Part shown: positions 8,007-14,484 of the stretch, piece by piece
Numbering within the stretch: position 1 is the first letter of the stretch
How the letters are laid out: every line of letters starts with the position of its first letter
NCBI GenBank assembly: GCA_964577825.1
Contig: CAZOBJ010000071.1
Span: forward strand, 1-16,677
From: CAZOBJ01 sp964577825
Lineage (GTDB): Bacteria; Planctomycetota; SZUA-567; JAFGNG01
DNA: 16,677 nucleotides
Reading direction: 5' to 3'
Translations under genes and position numbers: made by a program
Notes under the pieces: generated by a model
Database searches by the model: none
The model's input: the letters and a program-made list of their open reading frames with translations, nothing else
What the model was told of the DNA's origin: nothing

Positions 8007-8112
8007 CGCGTGGGCGGGATAGGAGAGAGGAAGATGGAGCGCACGATTCCCACGACCGGAGAGGCGCCTCTTTGTTCTCACCCGGTGAGAGAACGCAGGA
8101 GCCCCCTTCGTT

Positions 8113-8146
8113 CCCTCTCCCCTCGGGAGAGGGTGAGGGTGAGGGA
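8113..8146 (-). repeat. REP-like repeat, inverted middle copy
   Basis: CCCTCTCCC at 8113-8121 pairs with GGGAGAGGG at 8125-8133 around a CTC loop, and is followed by TGAGGGTGAGGGA. Read on the other strand it resembles the outer copies with a diverged spacer and tail, so it appears to be a related unit in opposite orientation. Confidence 0.7.
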
Positions 8147-8172
8147 AGATGGCACAAGGGCCGCGGGCGAGA

Positions 8173-8211
8173 ACGGCCCTCTCCCTAGCCCTCTCCCGGA
8201 GGGAGAGGGGA
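8173..8211 (+). repeat. REP-like repeat, copy 2
   Basis: Identical over 39 bases to 7968-8006. The palindrome arms lie at 8189-8197 and 8201-8209. Perfect identity within one window suggests recent duplication or active copying of the unit rather than ancient divergence. Confidence 0.85.
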
Positions 8212-8287
8212 TGCGCGGGCGGTAGGCGACCAGCCGAACGCAACGAGGCACGGCAGGCACTTGGAAGAACGAGGAGGCCCCCGACAC

Positions 8288-9775
8288 ATGATCGCCCTGT
8301 ACAAGGCCTTTTCCGGCGGCGAGTGGTTCGAGGCGAGCCTGGAGAGCGTGCGTGCGCATACGCGCGGCGCGGTGGTCGTCTTCTCCGACCGGCCGTGGGT
8401 GGCGGGCCTGCCCCTGCGCGAGGACTGCCGCGCGCCGCTGGCCCGGTTCCGCGCGCGCCGCCCCGGCTACCCGGTCGCGGTGCTGCGCGGGGACTACCGC
8501 GACCAGGCCGACCAGTACCGCGACGGGCTCGCGCGCATCGCCCGGGAGTGGGGCCCCGACGCGCCCGTGCTCGTGGTGGACACGGACGAGGTGTGGGAGC
8601 CCGAGGCCCTGCACGTGCTGCGCTCGACCATGGCCGCGCGGCCCCGGGTCGACTACTTCACCACGCGGCTGCGGACCTATCTGAAAAGCCCCCTGTACCG
8701 GGTCGAGCCGCAGGAAGGGGCCCGCTGCGTGGTGGGCCTGCAACACCCGCGCGTGCCCTGCCTCGGGGGCCGGTTCGTACTCGACGGGGCGCGCACGTCC
8801 GCGCGCCTGCACTTGGACGCGCTGGCGTTCCATCACCTCTCGTACGTGCGCGGGGACGAGCGCGCGGTGCGGGCCAAGTTCCTGAACACCGGCGGCCAGG
8901 AGCGCGTGCCCAGCGACTACACCTGGTTCGACCGGGTCTGGAACGCCCTGCCCGCGGGCCGCGACCTGCACATGACGGTCGGCTTCGAGTCCGCGTGGCG
9001 CGGGGTCAAGGTCGTCTGCCCCCACGCCCTGCCCGCGCTCGTGCGCGCCGCGCCCGCGTACCGCCGGGCCGTGGACCGCGAGGACGCCCGGTGGCGCGAC
9101 CGCGTGCGCATGCAGCCGACCGCCGAGGCGCTCGTGCCCGCGCCCACGCAGCGGGACGCGCACCGGTACGCGGCGGAGCTCGCCGCGCACTTGCCCAAAG
9201 GCCGGGACCTGCTGGCTCGGCTGAAGACCACGGTGTACGAGGCGCTGCGCCTGATCGAGGCCGCCTCGCACGTGCCTGCGGACGGGCGCATCCTGGAGAT
9301 CGGGTCGGGCGCGGGCGGCAGCATGGCGTGCCTGGCGCTGGGCAGCGACCCGAGCGTGCGGCTCGTGAGCGTGGACCCGTTCGCCCCGTACGACGAGGCC
9401 ACGCACGCGGGCACGGTGCGCGGCGTGCGCGAGGGTGACGAGGCCGCGTTCTGGCGCACCGCGGACGCGTTCGGATTCCGCGACCGCGTGGACCTTGTCA
9501 AGCGCACGTCGGCGGACGCGGCTTCGCAGTTCGAGGACGGTGCGTTCGACCTCGTGTTCGTGGACGGCAACCACACCGAGGCCGTGGTGGCCGGAGACCT
9601 GCGAGCCTACTGGCCCAAGGTCAAGCCCGGTGGCCGGCTACTCGGCCACGACTACACCACGCGCTTCCCCGGAGCGATCACGGCCGTGGACGCCTGGGAG
9701 CGCGAAAGCGGCGTGCCCGTGCGCGTCTGGCAGGGTACGAGCCTGTTTGCCGCGTACAAGGGGGACGGTCGATGA
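8288..9775 (+). CDS. Glycosyltransferase-methyltransferase fusion
   Basis: This 495-residue protein joins two enzymes. The N-terminal half (about 1-290) is glycosyltransferase-like: it begins MIALYKAFSGGEWFEASLES, and PVLVVDTDEVWEPEAL carries a DxD at Asp98-Thr-Asp100 for metal-nucleotide-sugar binding. The C-terminal part (about 320-495) is a class I SAM-dependent methyltransferase of the Methyltransf_24 type: SAM loop ILEIGSGAGGS at 335-345, VSVDPF near 362, FDLVFVDGNHTEAVV near 422, and GGRLLGHDY near 450. It could add and methylate a sugar, capping a glycan. The ATG at 8288 is preferred over TTG at 8261 because GAGGAGG precedes it. It overlaps the next gene by four bases (ATGA). Confidence 0.82.
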   Translation: MIALYKAFSGGEWFEASLESVRAHTRGAVVVFSDRPWVAGLPLREDCRAPLARFRARRPGYPVAVLRGDYRDQADQYRDGLARIAREWGPDAPVLVVDTDEVWEPEALHVLRSTMAARPRVDYFTTRLRTYLKSPLYRVEPQEGARCVVGLQHPRVPCLGGRFVLDGARTSARLHLDALAFHHLSYVRGDERAVRAKFLNTGGQERVPSDYTWFDRVWNALPAGRDLHMTVGFESAWRGVKVVCPHALPALVRAAPAYRRAVDREDARWRDRVRMQPTAEALVPAPTQRDAHRYAAELAAHLPKGRDLLARLKTTVYEALRLIEAASHVPADGRILEIGSGAGGSMACLALGSDPSVRLVSVDPFAPYDEATHAGTVRGVREGDEAAFWRTADAFGFRDRVDLVKRTSADAASQFEDGAFDLVFVDGNHTEAVVAGDLRAYWPKVKPGGRLLGHDYTTRFPGAITAVDAWERESGVPVRVWQGTSLFAAYKGDGR

Positions 9776-10860
9776 AGCCCTGCACGCGCGTCGGACTGGA
9801 CGTTACCTGGCGGTGCAACTGGCGGTGTACGCACTGCTTCTACGCGGACCGGCGCAACCCGAATCACACGCGCGGCGAGGACGTGCCGCTCTCGGAAGTG
9901 CTCGCCAAGCTGGACCGCGCGCACGAGGCCGGGCTCGACCACGCCGTACTCGTGGGCTACGGCGAGCCCACGCTGTGCGGCAACCTGGCCGCAATTCAGG
10001 CGGCCTGCGCCGAGCGTGACATGGCCATGTCCATTATCACCAATGGCGCGACCGGGCTCGACCGCTTCAAGCGCCTGTACGCTGACGGGCTGGACCACGT
10101 GCATCTCAGTGGTCACGGGATAGGTGACACGCTGGACGCTATCGCCCAGGTCGGCGGAGCGTATGAGCGGCAACAGGAGCTGCGCGTTTGGCTCGCGGAC
10201 AACGACCTGCCGTACCGGTCCAACGTCACGATGCAGCGGGGCAACTACACGCAGCTTCGCGCAATCGCCACGAACGAATTCGCCTATGGCGTGCGGCACT
10301 TCGTCCTGCTCGGGTTCCTGCCGCACTACGAGTGGGCGCGTGGCGCGGGTACACGCATCCGTGCGCTCGCCGTACACCCAGCGAGGTTGCGCCCGCACAT
10401 CGAGAGCGCGGCCCAGTTGCTCCTGGAGGAGGGGATCTCCTTCACGATCCGGTATCACCCGTTCTGTCACCTGGACCCCGCGCTGTGGCCGCATGTCACC
10501 AACGCCCGGTACGTGTTCTTCGACCCGTGGGAGTGGAACTACGAGCTCACGCTCGATCGCGCCGAGCTCTGGACCGCCGCCGTGCGCTGCGGCGACGCGG
10601 CGGCCAAGGGCGGCGCGCGTGACTACACGGCGCCGTGCAAGCGGTGCGCGGCCCTGCGCCACTGCGGCGGGTGGAACCGGCGGTATGCGGAGGCGTTCGG
10701 CGGCGCGGGCTTGCGTGCGATCCGGCGCGAGGACGTGCCCGCCGCGTACGAGACGGTGTGGGATACCGACGGCGGGGTGTTCGACCTCAACCCCGCGAAC
10801 CGGATGACCGGGACGTTGCGCGCCGCGCGGCCCGGCACGCAACCGGAGAGGGAACCATGA
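9772..10860 (+). CDS. Radical SAM enzyme with SPASM-like cysteine cluster
   Basis: This 362-residue enzyme should cleave S-adenosylmethionine with a 4Fe-4S cluster to start radical chemistry. The cluster motif C-x3-C-x2-C is at Cys15, Cys19 and Cys22 (VTWRCNWRCTHCFYADRR), followed by the SAM-contacting GYGEPT at 62-67 and ITNGATGLDRF. The C-terminal part has Cys near 232 and 273 and Cys289-x2-Cys292-x5-Cys298-GGW. This is like a SPASM auxiliary-cluster domain, except that the final Cys of C-x2-C-x5-C-x3-C is Asn. SPASM enzymes usually act on peptides or proteins, but some act on sugars or small molecules. It overlaps the methyltransferase gene (ATGA) and the next gene (ATGA). Its base composition is lower in GC than its neighbours (about 60% at 10021-10080). 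Confidence 0.88.
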   Translation: MKPCTRVGLDVTWRCNWRCTHCFYADRRNPNHTRGEDVPLSEVLAKLDRAHEAGLDHAVLVGYGEPTLCGNLAAIQAACAERDMAMSIITNGATGLDRFKRLYADGLDHVHLSGHGIGDTLDAIAQVGGAYERQQELRVWLADNDLPYRSNVTMQRGNYTQLRAIATNEFAYGVRHFVLLGFLPHYEWARGAGTRIRALAVHPARLRPHIESAAQLLLEEGISFTIRYHPFCHLDPALWPHVTNARYVFFDPWEWNYELTLDRAELWTAAVRCGDAAAKGGARDYTAPCKRCAALRHCGGWNRRYAEAFGGAGLRAIRREDVPAAYETVWDTDGGVFDLNPANRMTGTLRAARPGTQPEREP

Positions 10861-11390
10861 GCACGTCACAGGCGCTCACGCGCGCCCTGGCCCTGGTGCG
10901 CCGGGGACCGATGCAGGTGATGGTCGACCCGGCCGGCGAGGCGGTGGAGCTCTTCGCTGCCGACGGCGTGGACCTGCGCGCCTGGACCGAGCTCGAACCC
11001 GTGCGCCTGGACGGCGTCGGCGCGCACGACGCGGCCCGCGCGGGCGACCGGCTCGAGGTCCGGTTTCGCACCGACGAGGTGAGCCGCGAGGTGCTGGCCG
11101 TGCTCTTTCCCCGGGGCCGCGCAGACGCAATGGACGGCACGCACGGGTTCGGGTCCGCGCCGGGCGCATGCCTGAGCTCCCAGGCCCGAGCGATGCGCCT
11201 GCGGCCCTGGCGCACCCGCGCGAGCAGCGCGTGGCAGATCGACCTGTGGCGCGTGGCGCCCCTGGGCTCGGCGCAGCTCAGTCTGCGCCACGACGCGCCG
11301 TACCGGTGGACGTGCGCGTTCGCCGCGTTGCCCGACCTGGACCGTCCGGACGGCGAGCTCCTCATGCGCGTGACCGCGCCCGCCCGATGA
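10857..11390 (+). CDS. Probable tail tube protein
   Basis: This 177-residue protein has no recognisable enzyme motif. Its C-terminal half, SSAWQIDLWRVAPLGSAQLSLR followed by WTCAFAALPDLDRPDGELLMRV, has the alternating beta pattern and the 'f.alpD...pdGeLl.r' ending seen in phage tail-tube subunits. It sits directly before a tail-assembly-chaperone pair, exactly where the tube gene is expected. The ATG overlaps the radical SAM stop (ATGA), with GGAGAGGG at 10845-10852. A head-decoration or other structural protein remains possible. Its direct coupling to the radical SAM gene is notable. Confidence 0.5.
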   Translation: MSTSQALTRALALVRRGPMQVMVDPAGEAVELFAADGVDLRAWTELEPVRLDGVGAHDAARAGDRLEVRFRTDEVSREVLAVLFPRGRADAMDGTHGFGSAPGACLSSQARAMRLRPWRTRASSAWQIDLWRVAPLGSAQLSLRHDAPYRWTCAFAALPDLDRPDGELLMRVTAPAR

Positions 11391-11410
11391 CCGGACTGCA
11401 GGAGAACGAT

Positions 11411-11806
11411 ATGCCCAGAACCGTTGCATTCAGCTTCGGCACGTTCGAGGTGGACGGCCCGAGCCTGGCGGGCCTGCGCAGGATCTTCCAGGCCCTGGAC
11501 CACGAGCGCCTGGCCGCGCTCCTGGACGGGTCGGACGGCCCGGACCGCACCGCGCGCGCCGCGGCCGTGGTGCGCCGGGTGCCGGGGGCCGTGGCGCTCG
11601 TGCTCGAAGCGTGCCTGTACGACGCGCACGGCCGCCACCCCGCGCCCGAGGTGGTCGGCCGGGCCCGGCCCTCGGACGTGGACCGGTTCCTGGCCGCGGC
11701 CGAGCAAGCGGACCTCGCGGCCGGGCTCGGGAACCTGGCAAAAAAAGCGCTCGGCCTGGTGCGCGCCGCCCAGGTGCGGGCCGACCGGGACGCGGCGCGC
11801 AACTGA
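11411..11806 (+). CDS. Tail assembly chaperone, unshifted (G-like) form
   Basis: This 131-residue, mostly helical protein resembles the lambda gpG class, which coats the tape measure and recruits tube subunits during tail assembly and is not in the finished virion. No sequence motif proves this. The evidence is size, the gene after a tube-like protein, and the frameshift site at 11740-11746 near its 3' end with an open -1 frame beyond. It begins MPRTVAFSFGTFEVDGPSLAGL, with GCAGGAGAA at 11399-11406 as ribosome-binding site. After the slip site this form ends with about 20 residues (ALGLVRAAQ...). Confidence rests on context. Confidence 0.65.
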   Translation: MPRTVAFSFGTFEVDGPSLAGLRRIFQALDHERLAALLDGSDGPDRTARAAAVVRRVPGAVALVLEACLYDAHGRHPAPEVVGRARPSDVDRFLAAAEQADLAAGLGNLAKKALGLVRAAQVRADRDAARN

Positions 11807-12012
11807 TCGACCGGCTGCACGCGGACCTGGTGGCCCGGACCCTGTGGCCGCCGCGCGCGGCCTGGCGCGTGCCCGCGGCCGACGCGGTGCGCCTGGTCCG
11901 CGCACTCGGCCGCGCGCGGGCCGTGGACCTGACCGACGCCGACCGCGCACAGGCCGACCGCCTAGCCGCGGGCCACCGGACCTGGCTTGCCCAGAGGAGG
12001 ACGGACACGTGA
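11411..12012 (+). CDS. Tail assembly chaperone, -1 frameshifted (GT-like) form
   Basis: Translation in the first frame to 11746, a one-base backward slip on A AAA AAA, then reading in the -1 frame to the TGA at 12010-12012 gives a fusion of about 200 residues: 112 shared plus 88 new. The new part (QLIDRLHADLVARTLWPPRA, later VRLVRALGRARAVDLTDADR) looks like a real helical domain, unlike the Arg/Pro/Gly-rich shadow frames elsewhere. It has no ribosome-binding site or ATG of its own; the only in-frame GTG, at 11830, lacks a Shine-Dalgarno. In lambda and relatives the T domain binds the tube protein. Its TGA overlaps the GTG of the next gene (GTGA), so shifted ribosomes could restart there. Confidence 0.68.
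11740..11746 (+). promoter_or_regulatory. -1 ribosomal frameshift (slippery) site
   Basis: Seven A residues form A AAA AAA in the correct phase: in the first frame the codons are GCA-AAA-AAA-GCG. Both lysine tRNAs can re-pair after slipping back one base. Such a run stands out in DNA near 75% GC. CCTGG at 11755-11759 and CCAGG at 11770-11774 could form a downstream stimulating hairpin about eight bases after the heptamer, though short GC stems are common here. Confidence 0.7.
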
Positions 12013-12569
12013 TCACCGTCTCGGACGCGAAGACCTACCTCGCCCTGGACCCGGACGACGACAGCGAGGACGACCTGATCCAGACCCTGATCGACGCGGC
12101 GAGCGAAACCCTAGAGCGCGCCGCGGGCCGGCGCCTGCGGTCCCAGGCGACCGTGGAGCTCGTCAACGGCACGGGCCGGCCGTCGGTGTGGATCTGGGAC
12201 GAGCCCGAGTCCATCGACACCGTGCACGAGAGCGCGGCGCGGACCTGGACCGACGACACGCTGGTGGACCCGTCGGCCTATGTGCAGGACGGCCCGCGGC
12301 TCGTGAAGACCTCGGGCGTGTGGCGCAGGGGCGTGCAGACCGTGCGCGTGGCCTTCCAGGCCGGATTCTCCACCATGCCCGCGGACCTGGCGCTCGCCGC
12401 GCGCCTCCAGTTCGCCAAGCTCTACAACGAGATGAAGGCCGCCCAGCCCGGGCTCAACATCGTGGACAGCCACAACGTGGACGGGTGGGCGCAGACCTTC
12501 GCGCCGCGCGTGCGTTTGGACGGGGAGGTCAAGGATCTGATCGAGCCGTATCGGGTGCGAGGGCTGTGA
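12009..12569 (+). CDS. Head-tail connector (gp6-like adaptor)
   Basis: This 186-residue protein likely forms the ring under the portal that joins head to tail. The opening MITVSDAKTYLALDPDDDSEDDLIQTLIDAASETLERAAGR matches the gp6-like connector family (HK97 gp6/SPP1 gp15 type): 'd.kayL.id.d..DdlI..lI.aA...ie...gr.l'. A beta-rich middle follows (ELVNGTGRPSVWIWDEPESI), then the helical FQAGFSTMPADLALAARLQFAKLYNEM, where 'P.dL..A....a..ly..r' is also typical. GTG at 12009 is preceded by AGAGGAGG and overlaps the chaperone-T stop. In most phages this gene lies right after the capsid gene, whereas here it is 6.4 kb away. Confidence 0.85.
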   Translation: MITVSDAKTYLALDPDDDSEDDLIQTLIDAASETLERAAGRRLRSQATVELVNGTGRPSVWIWDEPESIDTVHESAARTWTDDTLVDPSAYVQDGPRLVKTSGVWRRGVQTVRVAFQAGFSTMPADLALAARLQFAKLYNEMKAAQPGLNIVDSHNVDGWAQTFAPRVRLDGEVKDLIEPYRVRGL

Positions 12570-12922
12570 TGTTCACGACCAAGGCGTTTCCCGAGACCTA
12601 CGACCTGTACCGGCCCACGGCCGCGACCGGCGCCGGCGGCGCGCAGCGGCTCACGGGCCTGGACGCGTCCCTGCGCACCGCGCAGCCGTGCCGGTTCCTG
12701 CCCCGCCGGGGCGGGGGCCTGGAGGCCGGTCCCGCGGGCGCGCAGGCCGAGGGCCGGGCCGTGCTGTGGGTCCCGGCCGACCACGAGGTCCGCCCCACGG
12801 AAACCGGCCAGCTCGCCGACCAGGTGGTCGTGCGCGGCCGCCGGTACGTGGTCGAGCAGGTCACGGACGTGCGCGGCGCGGGCCTGTTCCAGGAAGTCCA
12901 GTTGCGCGAGCGGCGCGTCTGA
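12569..12922 (+). CDS. Head closure / head-tail joining protein
   Basis: This 117-residue protein probably is the stopper that seals the connector after packaging. It begins MFTTKAFPETYDLYRPTAATG and has a beta-rich core AVLWVPADHEVRPTETGQLADQVVVRGRRYVVEQVTDV. The 'd.r.gd.l....rYvV..v.d..g....q...l.' pattern is shared by many head-closure proteins (SPP1 gp16/HK97 gp7-like). The ATG overlaps the connector stop by one base (TGATG), as expected for an assembly pair. No enzyme motif is present. The family call rests on size, pattern and position. Confidence 0.65.
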   Translation: MFTTKAFPETYDLYRPTAATGAGGAQRLTGLDASLRTAQPCRFLPRRGGGLEAGPAGAQAEGRAVLWVPADHEVRPTETGQLADQVVVRGRRYVVEQVTDVRGAGLFQEVQLRERRV

Positions 12923-12981
12923 GCGCGGGCCCGTTCGCTCGTTCCCACGCGTTCCATCCCTTGGAAAGGAGGCGTATTGCC

Positions 12982-13704
12982 ATGAGGACCGTTGCGACCC
13001 TGGGATTGTGCTGCGCGATCCTGGCCGGGCTGGCCGGATGCCGCGCCCGGCCCTCCCAGCGCGCGAGCGAAGAGACGCGCACGCAGACCGACCGCGCGGC
13101 CCGCGTGCACGCGCGCACGCACAACCGCCTGCGTCTGGAGCCCGCGCCCGGGCCCGAGCTCGCCCCGCCGCAGGGGCTGTCCGTGCGGGTGGGGACCATG
13201 CGCGTGGACGCGCCCGGCACCCATCGCCTGGAGGCGGAGACCGGGCACGAACAGGACCTCGAAGAGCGCGCCACCGCGGACCGCGCCGCCGCGGCGGTCA
13301 CGGACAACCTGCGCTCCGGACTCCTGGGCGTGTACGTGCTCGGCGCGGTGGCCGTGCTCGCGGGCGCGGTGGTGGGCCTCTTCCTGGGCCGGCCGATCCT
13401 GGGCGTGGCGCTCGCGGGCGGGGGCGCGCTCCTTCTTGTGTCCATGGTCGCGGTGGAGCGCTACCCGTGGCTCGGCGCGGTGGTCGGGCTCGCGGCCCTG
13501 GGCGCCGGGGTGTGGTTCGTCGTGGACCAGCGCGAGCATACCGGGCTTCGCACCGCGCTCGGAGCGGTGGTCCGGGGCGTGGAGCGCGCGGGCCGGTCCG
13601 CGAGCGAGGCCGTGAAGCGCGCGGTGCACGTCGAGGCGGGCGCGCGCGCGGACACCGTCAAGCGCGAGGTCCGGCGCGTCAAGCGCTCCGAAGGCCTGTC
13701 CTGA
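12982..13704 (+). CDS. Predicted lipoprotein with three membrane spans
   Basis: This 240-residue protein was not recognised as a known family. The start MRTVATLGLCCAILAGLAGC is a lipoprotein signal peptide with lipobox LAGC and Cys20 as lipid-bearing residue. A polar region of about 90 residues follows, then three hydrophobic segments at about 114-134 (LLGVYVLGAVAVLAGAVVGL), 138-158 and 163-183. The tail is basic and helical (VKREVRRVKRSEG). A lipid anchor plus polytopic membrane segments is unusual. Possible roles are lysis (spanin-like) or blocking of superinfection; neither is shown. A strong AAAGGAGG at 12965-12972 and a 59-base upstream gap give it independent initiation. Confidence 0.75.
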   Translation: MRTVATLGLCCAILAGLAGCRARPSQRASEETRTQTDRAARVHARTHNRLRLEPAPGPELAPPQGLSVRVGTMRVDAPGTHRLEAETGHEQDLEERATADRAAAAVTDNLRSGLLGVYVLGAVAVLAGAVVGLFLGRPILGVALAGGGALLLVSMVAVERYPWLGAVVGLAALGAGVWFVVDQREHTGLRTALGAVVRGVERAGRSASEAVKRAVHVEAGARADTVKREVRRVKRSEGLS

Positions 13705-13723
13705 GTATTGCGGAGACGCGTTC

Positions 13724-14047
13724 ATGGACCCGAACGCCCGGGTGTGGCGCACGATCGAGGACCTGCGCGCCGGGCTTGCGCGCACCCGCGAGGAGATGGC
13801 CGACGCGCAAGAGCTGCGCGCCCTGCGCGAGGCCCTGCAAGCCACGCGCGAGGACATGGCCGCGCTGCGCGCCGACCTGCGCGCGACCCGCCCCGAGCGG
13901 CCCTGCCCGGAGCTGAAGGCCCACCTGGAGGCCCACCGCGACACGCGCACGAGCCTGCTCGGCGCGCTCATGCGCCTGGCGGTGGCCGCGGCGGCCGGGG
14001 CGCTGGCGGCTGTAGCCGCGCGCCTGGGCCTGGACCTGGGGAGCTGA
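13724..14047 (+). CDS. Small coiled-coil membrane protein, holin-like
   Basis: This 107-residue protein has a long charged helix (about residues 8-70: RTIEDLRAGLARTREEMADA, then LREALQATREDMAALRADLR) with coiled-coil heptads. One C-terminal hydrophobic segment follows at about 78-104 (LLGALMRLAVAAAAGALAAV). This resembles XhlA-type and similar phage proteins with an N-terminal coiled coil and C-terminal anchor, some of which act in lysis. It is directly after the lipoprotein gene, with a modest GGAGA at 13712-13716. The two may work as a membrane pair. Holin function is inferred and not certain; no endolysin is seen nearby. Confidence 0.55.
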   Translation: MDPNARVWRTIEDLRAGLARTREEMADAQELRALREALQATREDMAALRADLRATRPERPCPELKAHLEAHRDTRTSLLGALMRLAVAAAAGALAAVAARLGLDLGS

Positions 14048-14050
14048 CCC

Positions 14051-14482
14051 ATGGCCTGGAACCAAGACCTGCGAGCCGCGCTCTGTGACTGGCTGGCCGG
14101 CATCGGCGCGCTCACCGACGCGATCGGGGACCGCATCTTCTACGGCCGGCCCGTGGAGGCCCCGGACCGGCCGTTTGTCACCCTGGCCGCGTCCAAGCGG
14201 GCCGCGAGCGCGTACCCGGCGGCCGCGTGGCTGGTGGACGTGCGCCTGGCCGCGTACGCGGCCGACCCCGACGACCTGGACCGCGTAGAGGCCGCGGTCG
14301 CGGGCGCCCTGGCGGGAACAGACCCCACGGGGGCGCTCACCACGGACACGGTCCGGTGCCACGACGTGCGCATGCACCGCATCGAGCGCGACGAGGCGCT
14401 GTCCGGATTCGAGGCGCAGCGGTACGCGCTCCTTTCGCGGCGCATGGACCTGGAACTGCTCGTGACCGTACAGGAGGACTGA
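14051..14482 (+). CDS. Tail terminator / completion protein (DUF3168-like)
   Basis: This 143-residue protein probably caps the tail tube and joins it to the head. The opening WNQDLRAALCDWLAGIGALT, then DRIFYGRPVEAPDRPFVTLA, and WLVDVRLAAYAADPDDLDRVEAAVAGAL match the DUF3168/gpU-like pattern: 'l..L.....al.ali..ri......p...Pfv.l', then 'v.vd..A.d..e...la.av..al'. The ATG is three bases after the upstream stop. The order connector, closure, terminator is standard, apart from the two membrane-protein genes inserted between closure and terminator. Confidence 0.75.
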   Translation: MAWNQDLRAALCDWLAGIGALTDAIGDRIFYGRPVEAPDRPFVTLAASKRAASAYPAAAWLVDVRLAAYAADPDDLDRVEAAVAGALAGTDPTGALTTDTVRCHDVRMHRIERDEALSGFEAQRYALLSRRMDLELLVTVQED

Positions 14483-14484
14483 CT

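Larger units (their letters stand above)
7947..8287. repeat. Non-coding gap filled with REP-like palindromes
   Basis: This 341-base gap between glycosyltransferase genes holds no credible coding region; small open frames on both strands come from the repeats. It contains three copies of a CCCTCTCCC/GGGAGAGGG palindrome (7984-8004, 8113-8133, 8189-8209) plus a fourth, different 7-base palindrome TCTCACC/GGTGAGA at 8076-8090. The outer copies are in direct orientation and the middle one is inverted. This alternating arrangement resembles a mosaic of REP units. The last 75 bases carry the ribosome-binding site GAGGAGG at 8271-8277 for the gene at 8288; no clear promoter is seen. Confidence 0.75.

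Noticed and set aside
7968..8211. CRISPR array
   Set aside because: Only two direct copies 205 bases apart plus one inverted copy; no regular spacing or spacers of uniform length.
7950..8243. Small open frames on both strands in the repeat gap
   Set aside because: Both are translations of the CCCTCTCCC/GGGAGAGGG palindromes (Leu-Ser-Arg-Glu-Arg-like repeats), and the two strands give nearly the same peptide, as expected of inverted repeats.
8078..9574. 498-residue open frame on the - strand across the fusion gene
   Set aside because: It mirrors codon positions of the + strand gene, has no recognisable domain, and runs through the palindromic repeats. Long antisense frames are expected at this GC content.
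11611..12012. Independent gene in the frame of the chaperone extension
   Set aside because: Its part before 11746 is a shadow of the first-frame gene, and no start with a ribosome-binding site exists after the slip site. A frameshift product explains it better.
13461..14136. Antisense frames over the lipoprotein and coiled-coil genes
   Set aside because: No domain, and the + strand genes have ribosome-binding sites, a lipobox and membrane spans.
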